Notes: a model not told the origin generated them from the letters alone. A stretch of 11,295 nt of DNA from Hydrogenophaga sp. (GCA_030684755.1 JAUXXN010000177.1:1-11295); one strand, 5' to 3'; positions 1 through 5,651 are shown, numbered from the stretch's first letter. A program made the numbers and translations.

Positions 1-788
1 GCATGATCAAGGACTGGTGTGCCACCAAGGGTGTGAAGGTGTACACCGGTGCGCGGGTGGAAGCGATTGAGCGTGACGACGGCACCGAGCCCGGTTTGCT
101 GGGCAAGATTGCTGAAATGGTCGGCATTGGTTCGACCGAAAAAGCCAGCGGCAAGATGCGCGTGCGACTCTCAACGGGTGAGCATCTGGAGGCCGATCTG
201 GTCATCAGCGCCACCGGCGTCCGACCCAACATAGAGTTCCTGGAAAACAGCGGCGTGCGCTGTCTGGTGGGCGTGCTGACCGACGAAACCCTGCAAACCA
301 ACGTGCCCGGCATTTACGCGGCGGGTGACTGCGCCGAGGCCTTTGACAAGGTGAGTGGCAAGACCATCGTCAGTGCCATTCAGCCCAACGCCGCCGAGCA
401 AGCCCGTGTGGCTGCGCTCAACATGGCGGGCCAGCGGGCCGATCTGAAGGGCGTGACGCAGATCAATGTGTTGGACACACTGGGCATGATTTCCACCAGT
501 TTCGGCAACTGGGAAGGCTTGCCCGGCGGCGAACATGTCGAGTTGACCGACCAGAAAACCGGTCGTCACCTGAGCCTGCAGTTCAAAGACGATGTGATGG
601 TGGGCTGCAATTCGGTGGGCTGGACGGAGCATGTGGGCGTGATGCGCGGTCTGGTGGAAGGCCAGGTGCGCCTGGGCGAGTGGAAAGACAGGCTCATGCA
701 CGACCCAACCCGGCTGATGGACGCCTACCTGGCCAGCGCGCAGGGCCAAGGGCATTGGAGCGGCGCTGCCGACGAGCGTCGCCGTTGA
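1..788 (+). CDS. FAD/NAD(P)H-dependent pyridine nucleotide-disulfide oxidoreductase, C-terminal part (5' end outside window)
   Basis: This is the C-terminal portion, about 262 residues, of a two-dinucleotide-domain flavoprotein. The frame is open to the left edge, so the Met codon at base 3 is probably internal. Counting from that Met, the NAD-domain exit motif SATGVRPN is at residues 69-76 and the second FAD contact GIYAAGDCAE at 103-112. About 150 residues after that motif form the C-terminal domain. The N-terminal FAD-binding GxGxxG lies outside the window. The family moves electrons between NAD(P)H and a partner protein or quinone through FAD. Residues 26-53 form an extra loop before the SATG strand. 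The gene ends 103 bases before a MoaD-like gene on the same strand. That pairing resembles the FAD subunit (AorC) of tungsten aldehyde oxidoreductase operons, which is inference. A nitrite-reductase-like or NADH-oxidase-like subunit is the alternative. Confidence 0.85.
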   Translation, partial: MIKDWCATKGVKVYTGARVEAIERDDGTEPGLLGKIAEMVGIGSTEKASGKMRVRLSTGEHLEADLVISATGVRPNIEFLENSGVRCLVGVLTDETLQTNVPGIYAAGDCAEAFDKVSGKTIVSAIQPNAAEQARVAALNMAGQRADLKGVTQINVLDTLGMISTSFGNWEGLPGGEHVELTDQKTGRHLSLQFKDDVMVGCNSVGWTEHVGVMRGLVEGQVRLGEWKDRLMHDPTRLMDAYLASAQGQGHWSGAADERRR

Positions 789-816
789 TGGCATGGCCGC
801 CCGCGCAGTGACCCCG

Positions 817-832
817 CTGTGCTATGGCACAG
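817..832. other. Small perfect inverted repeat between the flavoprotein and MoaD-like genes
   Basis: CTGTGC, a 4-base loop TATG, and GCACAG form a 6-bp hairpin in the 103-base spacer between the flavoprotein stop (786-788) and the MoaD-like start (892). It has no following T-run, so it is not a good terminator. It could be an RNA-processing or stability element, or chance. Confidence 0.25.
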
Positions 833-891
833 TGTGCGGTCATGTGGCTGGTGGTGCACTCTCATTCTGTTGGCCGAGGAAAATGCCGTTC

Positions 892-1146
892 ATGAAAATC
901 ACCTTCAAACTCTTTGCCACGCTCACCGACTATTTGCCTCCTGAGGCGCGGCGCAGCAACCAGGTGTTGCTGGACATTGATCCGGTATCACCCATCAGCA
1001 AGATCATTGAACCCTTTGGTCTGCCGCCCAAGCTGGTGCATTTGGTGCTGGTGAATGGCAAGTACATCGAACCCGAAAAACGCATGACCGCCACGCTGGT
1101 GGAAGGCGACGTGCTGGCCATCTGGCCACCTATTGCAGGCGGCTAG
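892..1146 (+). CDS. MoaD/ThiS family ubiquitin-like sulfur carrier protein
   Basis: The product is 84 residues, the usual size for MoaD/ThiS beta-grasp sulfur carriers. It ends in PPIAGG, and the C-terminal Gly-Gly is the residue pair that an E1-like enzyme adenylates and converts to a thiocarboxylate for sulfur donation. The pattern is typical of the family: MKITFKLFATL forms the first strand, LVNGKYI the central turn, and EGDVLAIWPPIAGG the end. The ATG at 892 is chosen because GAGGA at 876-880 lies 11 bases upstream and the protein then begins with the first beta strand. The frame is open back to an ATG at 793, but that would add 33 unrelated residues, and an ATG at 883 sits on the ribosome-binding site. 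Following a flavoprotein gene, it is more likely a dedicated carrier for a pterin-tungsten or molybdenum enzyme than the housekeeping MoaD. That role is inferred. Confidence 0.85.
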   Translation: MKITFKLFATLTDYLPPEARRSNQVLLDIDPVSPISKIIEPFGLPPKLVHLVLVNGKYIEPEKRMTATLVEGDVLAIWPPIAGG

Positions 1147-1151
1147 AGGAT

Positions 1152-1240
1152 GAAACACCCCCGCCGCGCTGCGCGCGACCCCCTCAAGGGGGCAACGCTG
1201 GCGGCCCGGCAAAGCCGGTTCCGCTGCGTTCTGGGTTGGG
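1152..1240. repeat. GC-rich interspersed repeat with three potential hairpins
   Basis: This stretch fills most of the 142-base spacer between the MoaD-like gene and the next gene. It contains a GC-alternating segment near 1163-1177. A perfect hairpin at 1179-1192 pairs CCCCCT with AGGGGG, and another at 1206-1218 pairs CCGGC with GCCGG around AAA. From memory, near-identical blocks occur many times in Comamonadaceae genomes, always between genes, but no second copy exists in this window. The first hairpin may also end transcription of the MoaD-like gene, although no T-run follows. The boundaries are approximate. Confidence 0.6.
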
Positions 1241-1288
1241 ACACTTCGAGCCGCGACTGATCATTGTTCACAAGGTTGAAAACCTGAC

Positions 1289-1588
1289 ATGCAATCAAGC
1301 TACGCCGAAACGTTTGAACGCGACATGGGCTGTACCGAGGCCGAATGGCTGGGCTGGTTGCCGGCTGCCATTGGCAGTTGCGACTGGCAAGTGACTGGCC
1401 AGTCGGCCCTGGTGACCATCGCGACCGGTGCCCTGCAGCTGCGCTGGCAGACCATGCCACCCCGCGTGATCGCGCTCATGCGCATGCCGGTGCTGCGCGT
1501 GGGCTTTGCGTTCAGCGGCCTAGACAGCGCGCAGCGCTACGCTTTCATGAAGCGCTTTGACTTGTACATGCAGCGCGGAGGCGGCTGA
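1289..1588 (+). CDS. Uncharacterised 99-residue protein ending in RGGG
   Basis: I do not recognise a named family. Codon use is clearly coding, with mostly G/C third positions. The protein is small and soluble-looking, with four tryptophans (20, 23, 33, 53), two cysteines (15, 31), an acidic N-terminal part (FERDMGCTEAEW) and a basic C-terminal part. Alternating hydrophobic stretches around residues 39-77 suggest beta strands, and the end MKRFDLYMQRGGG suggests a helix with a short glycine tail. There is no signal peptide or membrane segment. The start ATG at 1289 has only a weak upstream AAGG about 13 bases away, within a small AGGTT/AACCT dyad. It lies 142 bases after the MoaD-like gene on the same strand, separated by the interspersed repeat. 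It converges with the next gene, only 8 bases apart. A link to the preceding cofactor genes is possible but unproven. Confidence 0.75.
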   Translation: MQSSYAETFERDMGCTEAEWLGWLPAAIGSCDWQVTGQSALVTIATGALQLRWQTMPPRVIALMRMPVLRVGFAFSGLDSAQRYAFMKRFDLYMQRGGG

Positions 1589-1596
1589 AGCTGCGT

Positions 1597-1950
1597 TCAG
1601 CGGGCGCTTCGCTTTGGCGACATCCAGCCCATCACCGTGTAGGCCAGCACCACCGTGGCCACCAGGCCCACGCCGTACACGAGGGCAATCAGGAACCAGT
1701 CGGCCGGGCCGCCCGCGTCGGTGAAGCCAGAAGAGGACACCTGGGCCATGATCACCAGCGCCACAGCACCACCAAAAATGCCCAGCAACTCGGACTGCAC
1801 CAGCCGACGCGACACCAGGCCGCGCTCGCGCGCCAGCAAGGCGACAAACGCCGCCACGCCCACCACCGCTGCGGTCAGCATGATCCAAAGCCAAAAGCCC
1901 AGCATTTCTTGAAACACGGACAGGAAGACCAACAGGTCGAGTTCTTTCAT
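1597..1950 (-). CDS. Small three-helix membrane protein, DUF5368-like, partner of sulfide:quinone oxidoreductase
   Basis: The product is 117 residues with three predicted membrane segments at about 18-40, 55-72 and 84-108. The cytosolic-looking loop RERGLVSRRL (41-50) sits between the first two. It resembles the DUF5368 family, a name given from memory and not searched. The start at 1950 has AAGGAG (plus-strand 1959-1964) 8 bases upstream. It begins 19 bases after the stop of the sulfide:quinone oxidoreductase gene on the same strand, so the two are very likely cotranscribed. No catalytic motif or cysteine is present, so it is more likely a membrane anchor, quinone-side partner or stabiliser than an enzyme. 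That role is inference from the neighbour. It ends in a positively charged SPKRSAR tail and converges with the 99-residue gene without an obvious terminator. Confidence 0.8.
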   Translation of the reverse strand: MKELDLLVFLSVFQEMLGFWLWIMLTAAVVGVAAFVALLARERGLVSRRLVQSELLGIFGGAVALVIMAQVSSSGFTDAGGPADWFLIALVYGVGLVATVVLAYTVMGWMSPKRSAR

Positions 1951-1969
1951 GGGAGTGTCTCCTTGGGTA

Positions 1970-3316
1970 TCAAGCGCGGCCGCGCAGCATGCTGATGTAG
2001 GTGGGTTTGAGCGCCATGGTCTTCATGACCCAGCTGATCCACAGCTCTTCCAACGGTGCAATGACGCCGGGGAAGGACATGATGAGGTTGTCCTTGTAGT
2101 CGAACTCGATCAGCATGGCCTGGCCCAGGCGCGTGATCAGCGGACACGAGGTGTAGCCGTTGTACACCTCGGTGGAAGCCTTGCCGGTGATGTCGCCGAT
2201 CAGGTGGTCAATGGCCACGGGCACCTGCCACTTCACGCTGGCCGCCGTTTTGCCTTTGGGCACGCCCGCAATGTCACCCACCCCGAACACATTGGGGTAG
2301 CGCTTGTGGCGCAGGGTGTCGCGGTCCACCTCCATCCAGCCGTCGGCGGCAAAAGGGCCTTCGGTCCAGGGCAGCGGGCTGTTGCGCACCGCTTCGGGTG
2401 CCCGCATGGGCGGCACCACGTTGATGAAGTCGTAAGCTTGCTCGGCGGTTCCCGTGGGGGTTTTGTAAGTGGCCAGGCGCTTGTCCAGGTCAATGGATTG
2501 CAATACGTGCTCGTGGTTGACCTTCACGCCCCTGTCTTGGAACAGCATGCGCACTTTTTCGGCCACGATGGGCACGCCAAACAGCGACTTGCTTTGTGCC
2601 ATGTAGATCAATTCGGCCTTCCCGCGGTTGCCCCGGCGGCGCAAGTGGTCGTCAGAAATGAAGGCGTATTTCAGTGGCGCGCCTGCGCACTTCATTTCAC
2701 CGGCCGGGCGGCCAAACAGGCCAACCCCGCCGGTGTCTGCAAACTGGCTCAAGGCTTGCCAGGTGGCTGAAGCGGCCTGCGGGCTGTGGTAAATGCTGCC
2801 CAGGCCATTTTGGCCAATGCGCGCCGTGTCCATGCCTTCAATGCCGTCGTAGTGCAGTTCAAGGCCGGTGGCCACGATCAGAAAGTCGTAAGGCACAGCC
2901 TTGCCACTTTCGGTGACCACTTTGTTGCCCACCGGGTCGATTTCCGCCACACGCTCATTCACCCACTCCACGCCTTTGGGGATGTAGCTGCTGGTAGCCG
3001 AAGTCACATAGTTTTGTGGCTTGATGCCGGCCGCCACCAAGGTGAAGCCGGGTTGGTAATAGTGTTCTTTGCGCGAATCCACCAGGGTGATGGTGGCGCC
3101 CTGCAGTGCCGCCGCCAGGCGCGAAGCGGCGGTGAGACCTGCGGCTCCACCGCCAGCAATCACAATACGGACGCTGGTTTTGACACTGGCGGCCTGGGCA
3201 GGGGTGCTGGTTTGTGCCACGGCAGCAGCCAAGGGCAGGGCCGCCAGTCCAGAGAGGAAGCGCCGTCGGGCGGGCTCGGGCAGCGCTGGCCAGTTATTTG
3301 GGGTGTTTTTGGGCAT
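1970..3316 (-). CDS. sqr: Sulfide:quinone oxidoreductase, type II, with Tat signal peptide
   Basis: This FAD enzyme oxidises sulfide to persulfide or polysulfide and reduces membrane quinone. The 448 residues begin with a twin-arginine leader, ARRRFLSG at 16-23, a hydrophobic stretch to about 34, and possible cleavage after AQA at 40-42. The FAD-binding GGGAAG is at 55-60, followed by the SQR-typical YYQPGFTLVAAG (86-97), the VATG motif (148-151) and NVFGVGD (342-348). Two catalytic cysteines are visible: Cys210 in KCAGAPLK and Cys391 in YTSCPLITR. The first, extra cysteine of type I enzymes is absent, and the C-terminal half resembles human SQOR closely, including EFDYK at 404-408. The C-terminus has an amphipathic segment suited to membrane contact. 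ATG 3316 has AGGAGA (3322-3327) 5 bases upstream. The Tat leader recalls flavocytochrome c sulfide dehydrogenase FccB, but the cysteine motifs favour SQR. Confidence 0.9.
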   Translation of the reverse strand: MPKNTPNNWPALPEPARRRFLSGLAALPLAAAVAQTSTPAQAASVKTSVRIVIAGGGAAGLTAASRLAAALQGATITLVDSRKEHYYQPGFTLVAAGIKPQNYVTSATSSYIPKGVEWVNERVAEIDPVGNKVVTESGKAVPYDFLIVATGLELHYDGIEGMDTARIGQNGLGSIYHSPQAASATWQALSQFADTGGVGLFGRPAGEMKCAGAPLKYAFISDDHLRRRGNRGKAELIYMAQSKSLFGVPIVAEKVRMLFQDRGVKVNHEHVLQSIDLDKRLATYKTPTGTAEQAYDFINVVPPMRAPEAVRNSPLPWTEGPFAADGWMEVDRDTLRHKRYPNVFGVGDIAGVPKGKTAASVKWQVPVAIDHLIGDITGKASTEVYNGYTSCPLITRLGQAMLIEFDYKDNLIMSFPGVIAPLEELWISWVMKTMALKPTYISMLRGRA

Positions 3317-3370
3317 GCTTGTCTCCTGTTGGGTGGAACCTGTGTGCCTGTTGATGGGCGTTAAGCCGTT

Positions 3371-3394
3371 GGGTATTTATACCCCTGGGGGTTT
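3371..3394. promoter_or_regulatory. CsoR/CstR-like G-tract operator candidate
   Basis: The region has two overlapping dyads: GGGTAT-TT-ATACCC (3371-3384) and ACCCC-TG-GGGGT (3381-3392). The core ATACCCCTGGGGGTTT (3379-3394) resembles the ATACCC...GGGTAT operators of CsoR-family repressors, which include the persulfide sensor CstR and copper sensors. It lies 63-78 bases upstream of the sulfide:quinone oxidoreductase start and covers the predicted start of that transcript, a repressor position. No CsoR-family gene is in the window. The match is by eye and the right half-site is imperfect (GGGGGTTT rather than GGGGTAT). Confidence 0.5.
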
Positions 3395-3397
3395 GTT

Positions 3398-3403
3398 ACT
3401 ATA
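3398..3403 (-). promoter_or_regulatory. Possible -10 element (TATAGT) for the sulfide:quinone oxidoreductase gene
   Basis: TATAGT on the minus strand has no -35 hexamer at the right distance. Instead, the FNR-like dyad centred at 3433.5 lies about 41.5-42.5 bases upstream of the start this element would give (about 3391-3392). That is the class II activator position. A second candidate, TATAAA at 3376-3381, would place the dyad near -64, a class I position. Both are predictions. Confidence 0.4.
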
Positions 3404-3424
3404 GGTTCAAGCGGCACGGTATGG

Positions 3425-3442
3425 CCTTGACTTATGTCAAGG
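3425..3442. promoter_or_regulatory. FNR/ANR/FixK-like binding site
   Basis: CCTTGAC-TTAT-GTCAAGG is a perfect 7-bp inverted repeat with a 4-base centre. The inner TTGAC-N4-GTCAA fits the TTGA-N6-TCAA core of FNR/ANR/FixK-type CRP-family regulators, whose E. coli consensus is TTGAT-N4-ATCAA. It lies between the divergent sulfide:quinone oxidoreductase and OsmC-family genes. Its spacing fits activation of the minus-strand gene better, since no convincing -10 element was found at the right distance on the plus strand. Confidence 0.6.
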
Positions 3443-3525
3443 ATGTCAAAGCTTCAGTTTTGTCTGGAATCCGTGACCGCATGGAGGCGAATCAACCGCC
3501 TTGTTTCTAAACCACAGGAGATTCC

Positions 3526-3972
3526 ATGAGCGAGCAAGCTATCGTGACCATCACCCGCCAATCGGGTTACCAATTCTTGGTGGATTTCGGCCCCGGTATG
3601 GCCAACCTGCTGGCCGACGAGCCCGGGCCGCTGGGGCAGGGCAGCGGCCCGGCGCCCAACCACATGCTGCTGGCGGCGGTGGCCAATTGCCTCAGCGCGA
3701 GCCTCGTGTTTGCGCTGCAAAAATTCAAGCAAGACCCCGGGCAGCTCAAGGCCACGGCCACGCCTGAAATGGGCCGCAACGCCGACAAGCGCCTGCGCAT
3801 CGTGGGGATCAATGTGAAACTGGAGCTGGGCCGGCCTGCGGTCGAACTGGAGCATTTGGACCGCGTGCTGGCACAGTTTGAAGAGTTTTGTACCGTCTCA
3901 ATGAGCGTGCGCCAAGGCATCGCCATTCAGGTTCAGGTGCTGGATGGAGCCGGTGCCGTCCTCAAGGGTTGA
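3526..3972 (+). CDS. OsmC family protein (thiol-dependent peroxidase type)
   Basis: The 148-residue length is typical for OsmC/Ohr-family proteins, homodimers that reduce organic hydroperoxides with two cysteines. Cys55, in NHMLLAAVANCLSASL on the long central helix, and Cys122, in EEFCTVSMSVRQG, match the reactive and resolving positions. The start ATG at 3526 has AGGAG (3516-3520) 5 bases upstream. No signal peptide is present, so the protein is cytosolic. It is divergent from the sulfide:quinone oxidoreductase gene and shares a regulatory region holding an FNR-like site and a CsoR/CstR-like operator. That suggests a role in handling sulfur-derived or organic peroxide/persulfide species, which is inferred. 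The N-terminal part (residues 1-45) is Gly/Pro-rich around DEPGPLGQGSGPAPN, as in related proteins. It belongs to the broader OsmC group rather than clearly to Ohr, so no gene symbol is given. Confidence 0.88.
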   Translation: MSEQAIVTITRQSGYQFLVDFGPGMANLLADEPGPLGQGSGPAPNHMLLAAVANCLSASLVFALQKFKQDPGQLKATATPEMGRNADKRLRIVGINVKLELGRPAVELEHLDRVLAQFEEFCTVSMSVRQGIAIQVQVLDGAGAVLKG

Positions 3973-3993
3973 GCACAGCGTAGATGACTGGGG

Positions 3994-4024
3994 GGCCAGA
4001 TGCCTGTGCCGGGCAGATGTGGCC
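3994..4024. terminator. Weak bidirectional hairpin between convergent genes
   Basis: GGCCA (3994-3998) pairs with TGGCC (4020-4024), and inside it TGCC (4001-4004) pairs with GGCA (4012-4015) around a 7-base loop. It lies in the 75-base gap where the OsmC-family gene and the flavodoxin-fold gene converge. No T-run follows on either strand, so termination is uncertain. Confidence 0.3.
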
Positions 4025-4047
4025 GCGTAGTGCTCCTACTGCTCCTA

Positions 4048-5118
4048 CTATTTAGGCCGAGGGTGTTTTAGCGAGGGCTGTACGGCCTGTAGCCGCCCGG
4101 CGCGCAGTTCGGCCACCGCTTTTGCCACCGATCTCGCCACGTTGCGAGCCTCTTCTTGCAGGGGCTCGTCCCTGTCAAGAGCTTCGTGGCTGCTCGCGTA
4201 GGGCTCGTAGTAACCGATGTAGCGGTCCAGCCGGGCCATCACGCCCGCATCAAGCAAGCCCATCCAGTCCAGCCAGTCGCACAACGAACGTCGGGTGCCT
4301 TCGATGCCAGCCACGTCCCCGTGCACCAGCACCCCGTAGGCTCGGCCGGCCAGGTGCTGGGGGTAGTTCCAGCCTTCCATCTCAATGGCCTTGGCTTTGG
4401 CTGCGTTTTTTCCAGCGGTGGTGGTGGGGTCGGGGTTGCCACCATCGGCGCACACCATGCGGTCCATCATCAGCTTGAGCGGACTTGGGCTCTGGTACCA
4501 GTAGACCGGGGTGATGATGAGCACGGCGTGGGCCGCCGTCCAGCGCTCGTAGATTTCGGCCATCCAGTCGTGGGTCTGGTTCAGTGCGTGGTTGGGGTAG
4601 CAGCTGCAGGGCCAGTGGCACAGCGGCATGGCGGTGGACAGGCAGCCCTTGCAGGGGTGGATTTTCAAGCCGTATTCGGAGGTGAGCAGGCTCAGGTCGA
4701 GCACATCGCTCTGCAGGCCCAGCGGTTCCAGCACCTCGCGGGCCATTTCCACCAGACGAAAGCTTTTGGAGATCTCGCCCGGGCAGGTGCCGTCGTTGCG
4801 CGCCGAGCCGCACACCAGCAGCACGCGCGATGGCGTGGCCGGGTCGGCCCAGTGCAACTGGGCGGCGTCCAGCCGCTGTTTGGTGGCCACCCATTCGTCG
4901 GACAGCAGGTACCCAGGATCCTCGTACGCTTCGCCAGCACGGTGGGTGTGGGGGGCCTTACGGCCTTCAGTGAAGGCAGCCCACGCAATGGCTTCCAGCC
5001 GGGTGATGGAGGGGTCTTCCGCTCGAAAGGCCGGGTCCATGAACGAAGCACGGAAGCGCTCGGCAAACTGTGCACGGGCCAAGGGTACGGGGGCCTGCCC
5101 CTTTCGGATCTGAATCAT
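4048..5118 (-). CDS. Flavodoxin-fold NAD(P)H-dependent oxidoreductase with N-terminal extension and cysteine cluster
   Basis: Residues about 97-300 form a flavodoxin/FMN-reductase fold. The FMN phosphate loop is near VCGSARNDGTCPG (102-114) and the second flavin loop is ITPVYWYQSPSPLKLMMDR (202-220). These enzymes pass electrons from NAD(P)H through FMN. Two additions are unusual: an N-terminal region of about 95 residues (with FRASFMDPAF and RLEAIAWAAFTEGRK), and a cysteine cluster at 156, 159, 167, 171 and 173 (HPCKGC...CHWPCSC). The cluster could hold an iron-sulfur centre or zinc, as in iron-sulfur flavoproteins, but the spacing is not the classical one. At 356 residues it is nearly twice a plain FMN reductase. 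The start has GGAGA (5125-5129) 6 bases upstream. It stands alone on the minus strand, 119 bases after crcB, with a perfect dyad in that gap. Its substrate is unknown. Confidence 0.8.
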   Translation of the reverse strand: MIQIRKGQAPVPLARAQFAERFRASFMDPAFRAEDPSITRLEAIAWAAFTEGRKAPHTHRAGEAYEDPGYLLSDEWVATKQRLDAAQLHWADPATPSRVLLVCGSARNDGTCPGEISKSFRLVEMAREVLEPLGLQSDVLDLSLLTSEYGLKIHPCKGCLSTAMPLCHWPCSCYPNHALNQTHDWMAEIYERWTAAHAVLIITPVYWYQSPSPLKLMMDRMVCADGGNPDPTTTAGKNAAKAKAIEMEGWNYPQHLAGRAYGVLVHGDVAGIEGTRRSLCDWLDWMGLLDAGVMARLDRYIGYYEPYASSHEALDRDEPLQEEARNVARSVAKAVAELRAGRLQAVQPSLKHPRPK

Positions 5119-5177
5119 GCGGGGTCTCCATCAGCCTGTTTTGGAGCCCCCAATTTGGCTGCTGGGCTATGGGGTGT

Positions 5178-5216
5178 CTGTGCGCTGACGTACCCAACAC
5201 CGCTGGCAGCGCACAG
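5178..5216. promoter_or_regulatory. Perfect 10-bp inverted repeat with 19-base spacer upstream of the flavodoxin-fold gene
   Basis: CTGTGCGCTG (5178-5187) and CAGCGCACAG (5207-5216) are exact reverse complements. The repeat lies 21 bases past the crcB stop and 60 bases before the flavodoxin-fold start. No T-run follows on the minus strand, so it could be an operator for the flavodoxin-fold gene or a Rho-assisted 3' end for the rdgC-crcB transcript. Confidence 0.45.
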
Positions 5217-5237
5217 CCGCCCCTCAGTCGATCCTGG

Positions 5238-5621
5238 TCAGGCGGGCGCCCACCACCAGCCCGCCATTTTCATGCCGACCGCCGTGAGCAGCAGCGAGCC
5301 CAGCAGGTGCAGGCTGGAGGTGCCAACGGCGAGCAGCCAGCGCCCGTGCTGCAACATGCTCACCACTTCCACCGAAAAGGTGGAAAACGTGGTTAGCGCA
5401 CCCAGCAGTCCCGTGATGATGGCCAGGCGCCAGGCCGGGTCCAGCTGGGTCTGGCTTTGAAACACCACCACCGCAAAACCCACCAGGTAAGCGCCCACCC
5501 AGTTCGCCGTGAGCGTGCCCCAGGGCAGCAAGGCCGAGCCTTCGTTGAGCCACAGGCTCAGCCGCCAGCGGGCGAGGGCGCCCAGGCAGGCACCGAGACA
5601 AATGGCGATGACGCTGGGCAT
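5238..5621 (-). CDS. crcB: Fluoride ion channel CrcB/Fluc
   Basis: The 127-residue protein has four membrane helices and forms a dual-topology dimer that exports fluoride from the cytosol. Family motifs are all present: GACLGALARW (10-19), GTLTANWVGAYLVG (35-48) with the pore Asn40, and GLLGALTTFSTFSVE (71-85) with Phe79 and Phe82 of the phenylalanine box. Length is normal and the start matches the usual N-terminus, just before the first helix. It begins 30 bases after the rdgC stop on the same strand, which leaves no room for a fluoride riboswitch in front. No Shine-Dalgarno sequence is visible in those 30 bases. Expression therefore probably depends on rdgC transcription, which is inferred. 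A second, slightly shifted frame in the same stretch is a shadow. Confidence 0.93.
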   Translation of the reverse strand: MPSVIAICLGACLGALARWRLSLWLNEGSALLPWGTLTANWVGAYLVGFAVVVFQSQTQLDPAWRLAIITGLLGALTTFSTFSVEVVSMLQHGRWLLAVGTSSLHLLGSLLLTAVGMKMAGWWWAPA

Positions 5622-5651
5622 GGGTTGCGTGAGGTGTCAGGTGTGTAGATC

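Noticed and set aside
793..891. Longer start for the MoaD-like gene
   Set aside because: The extra 33 residues match no family feature, while the ATG at 892 has a ribosome-binding site and begins with the first beta strand.
1974..1985. Perfect palindrome GCGCGGCCGCGC
   Set aside because: It lies within the last codons of the sulfide:quinone oxidoreductase gene (Arg-Gly-Arg) and is explained by GC-rich coding sequence.
4031..4048. Two tandem copies of TGCTCCTAC at the end of the flavodoxin-fold gene
   Set aside because: Only two 9-base units overlapping a stop codon by three bases; too short to claim a repeat array or regulatory role.
4156..5460. A 434-codon open frame on the plus strand opposite the flavodoxin-fold gene and part of crcB
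   Set aside because: It is a shadow of GC-rich codon bias on the minus strand. Its composition (many Gly, Val, His, Gln) is that of a reverse-frame translation, it has no recognisable motif, and it covers two well-supported genes.
5622..5651. Fluoride riboswitch in front of crcB
   Set aside because: The gap is 30 bases, shorter than the riboswitch aptamer, and shows no pseudoknot-forming segments.
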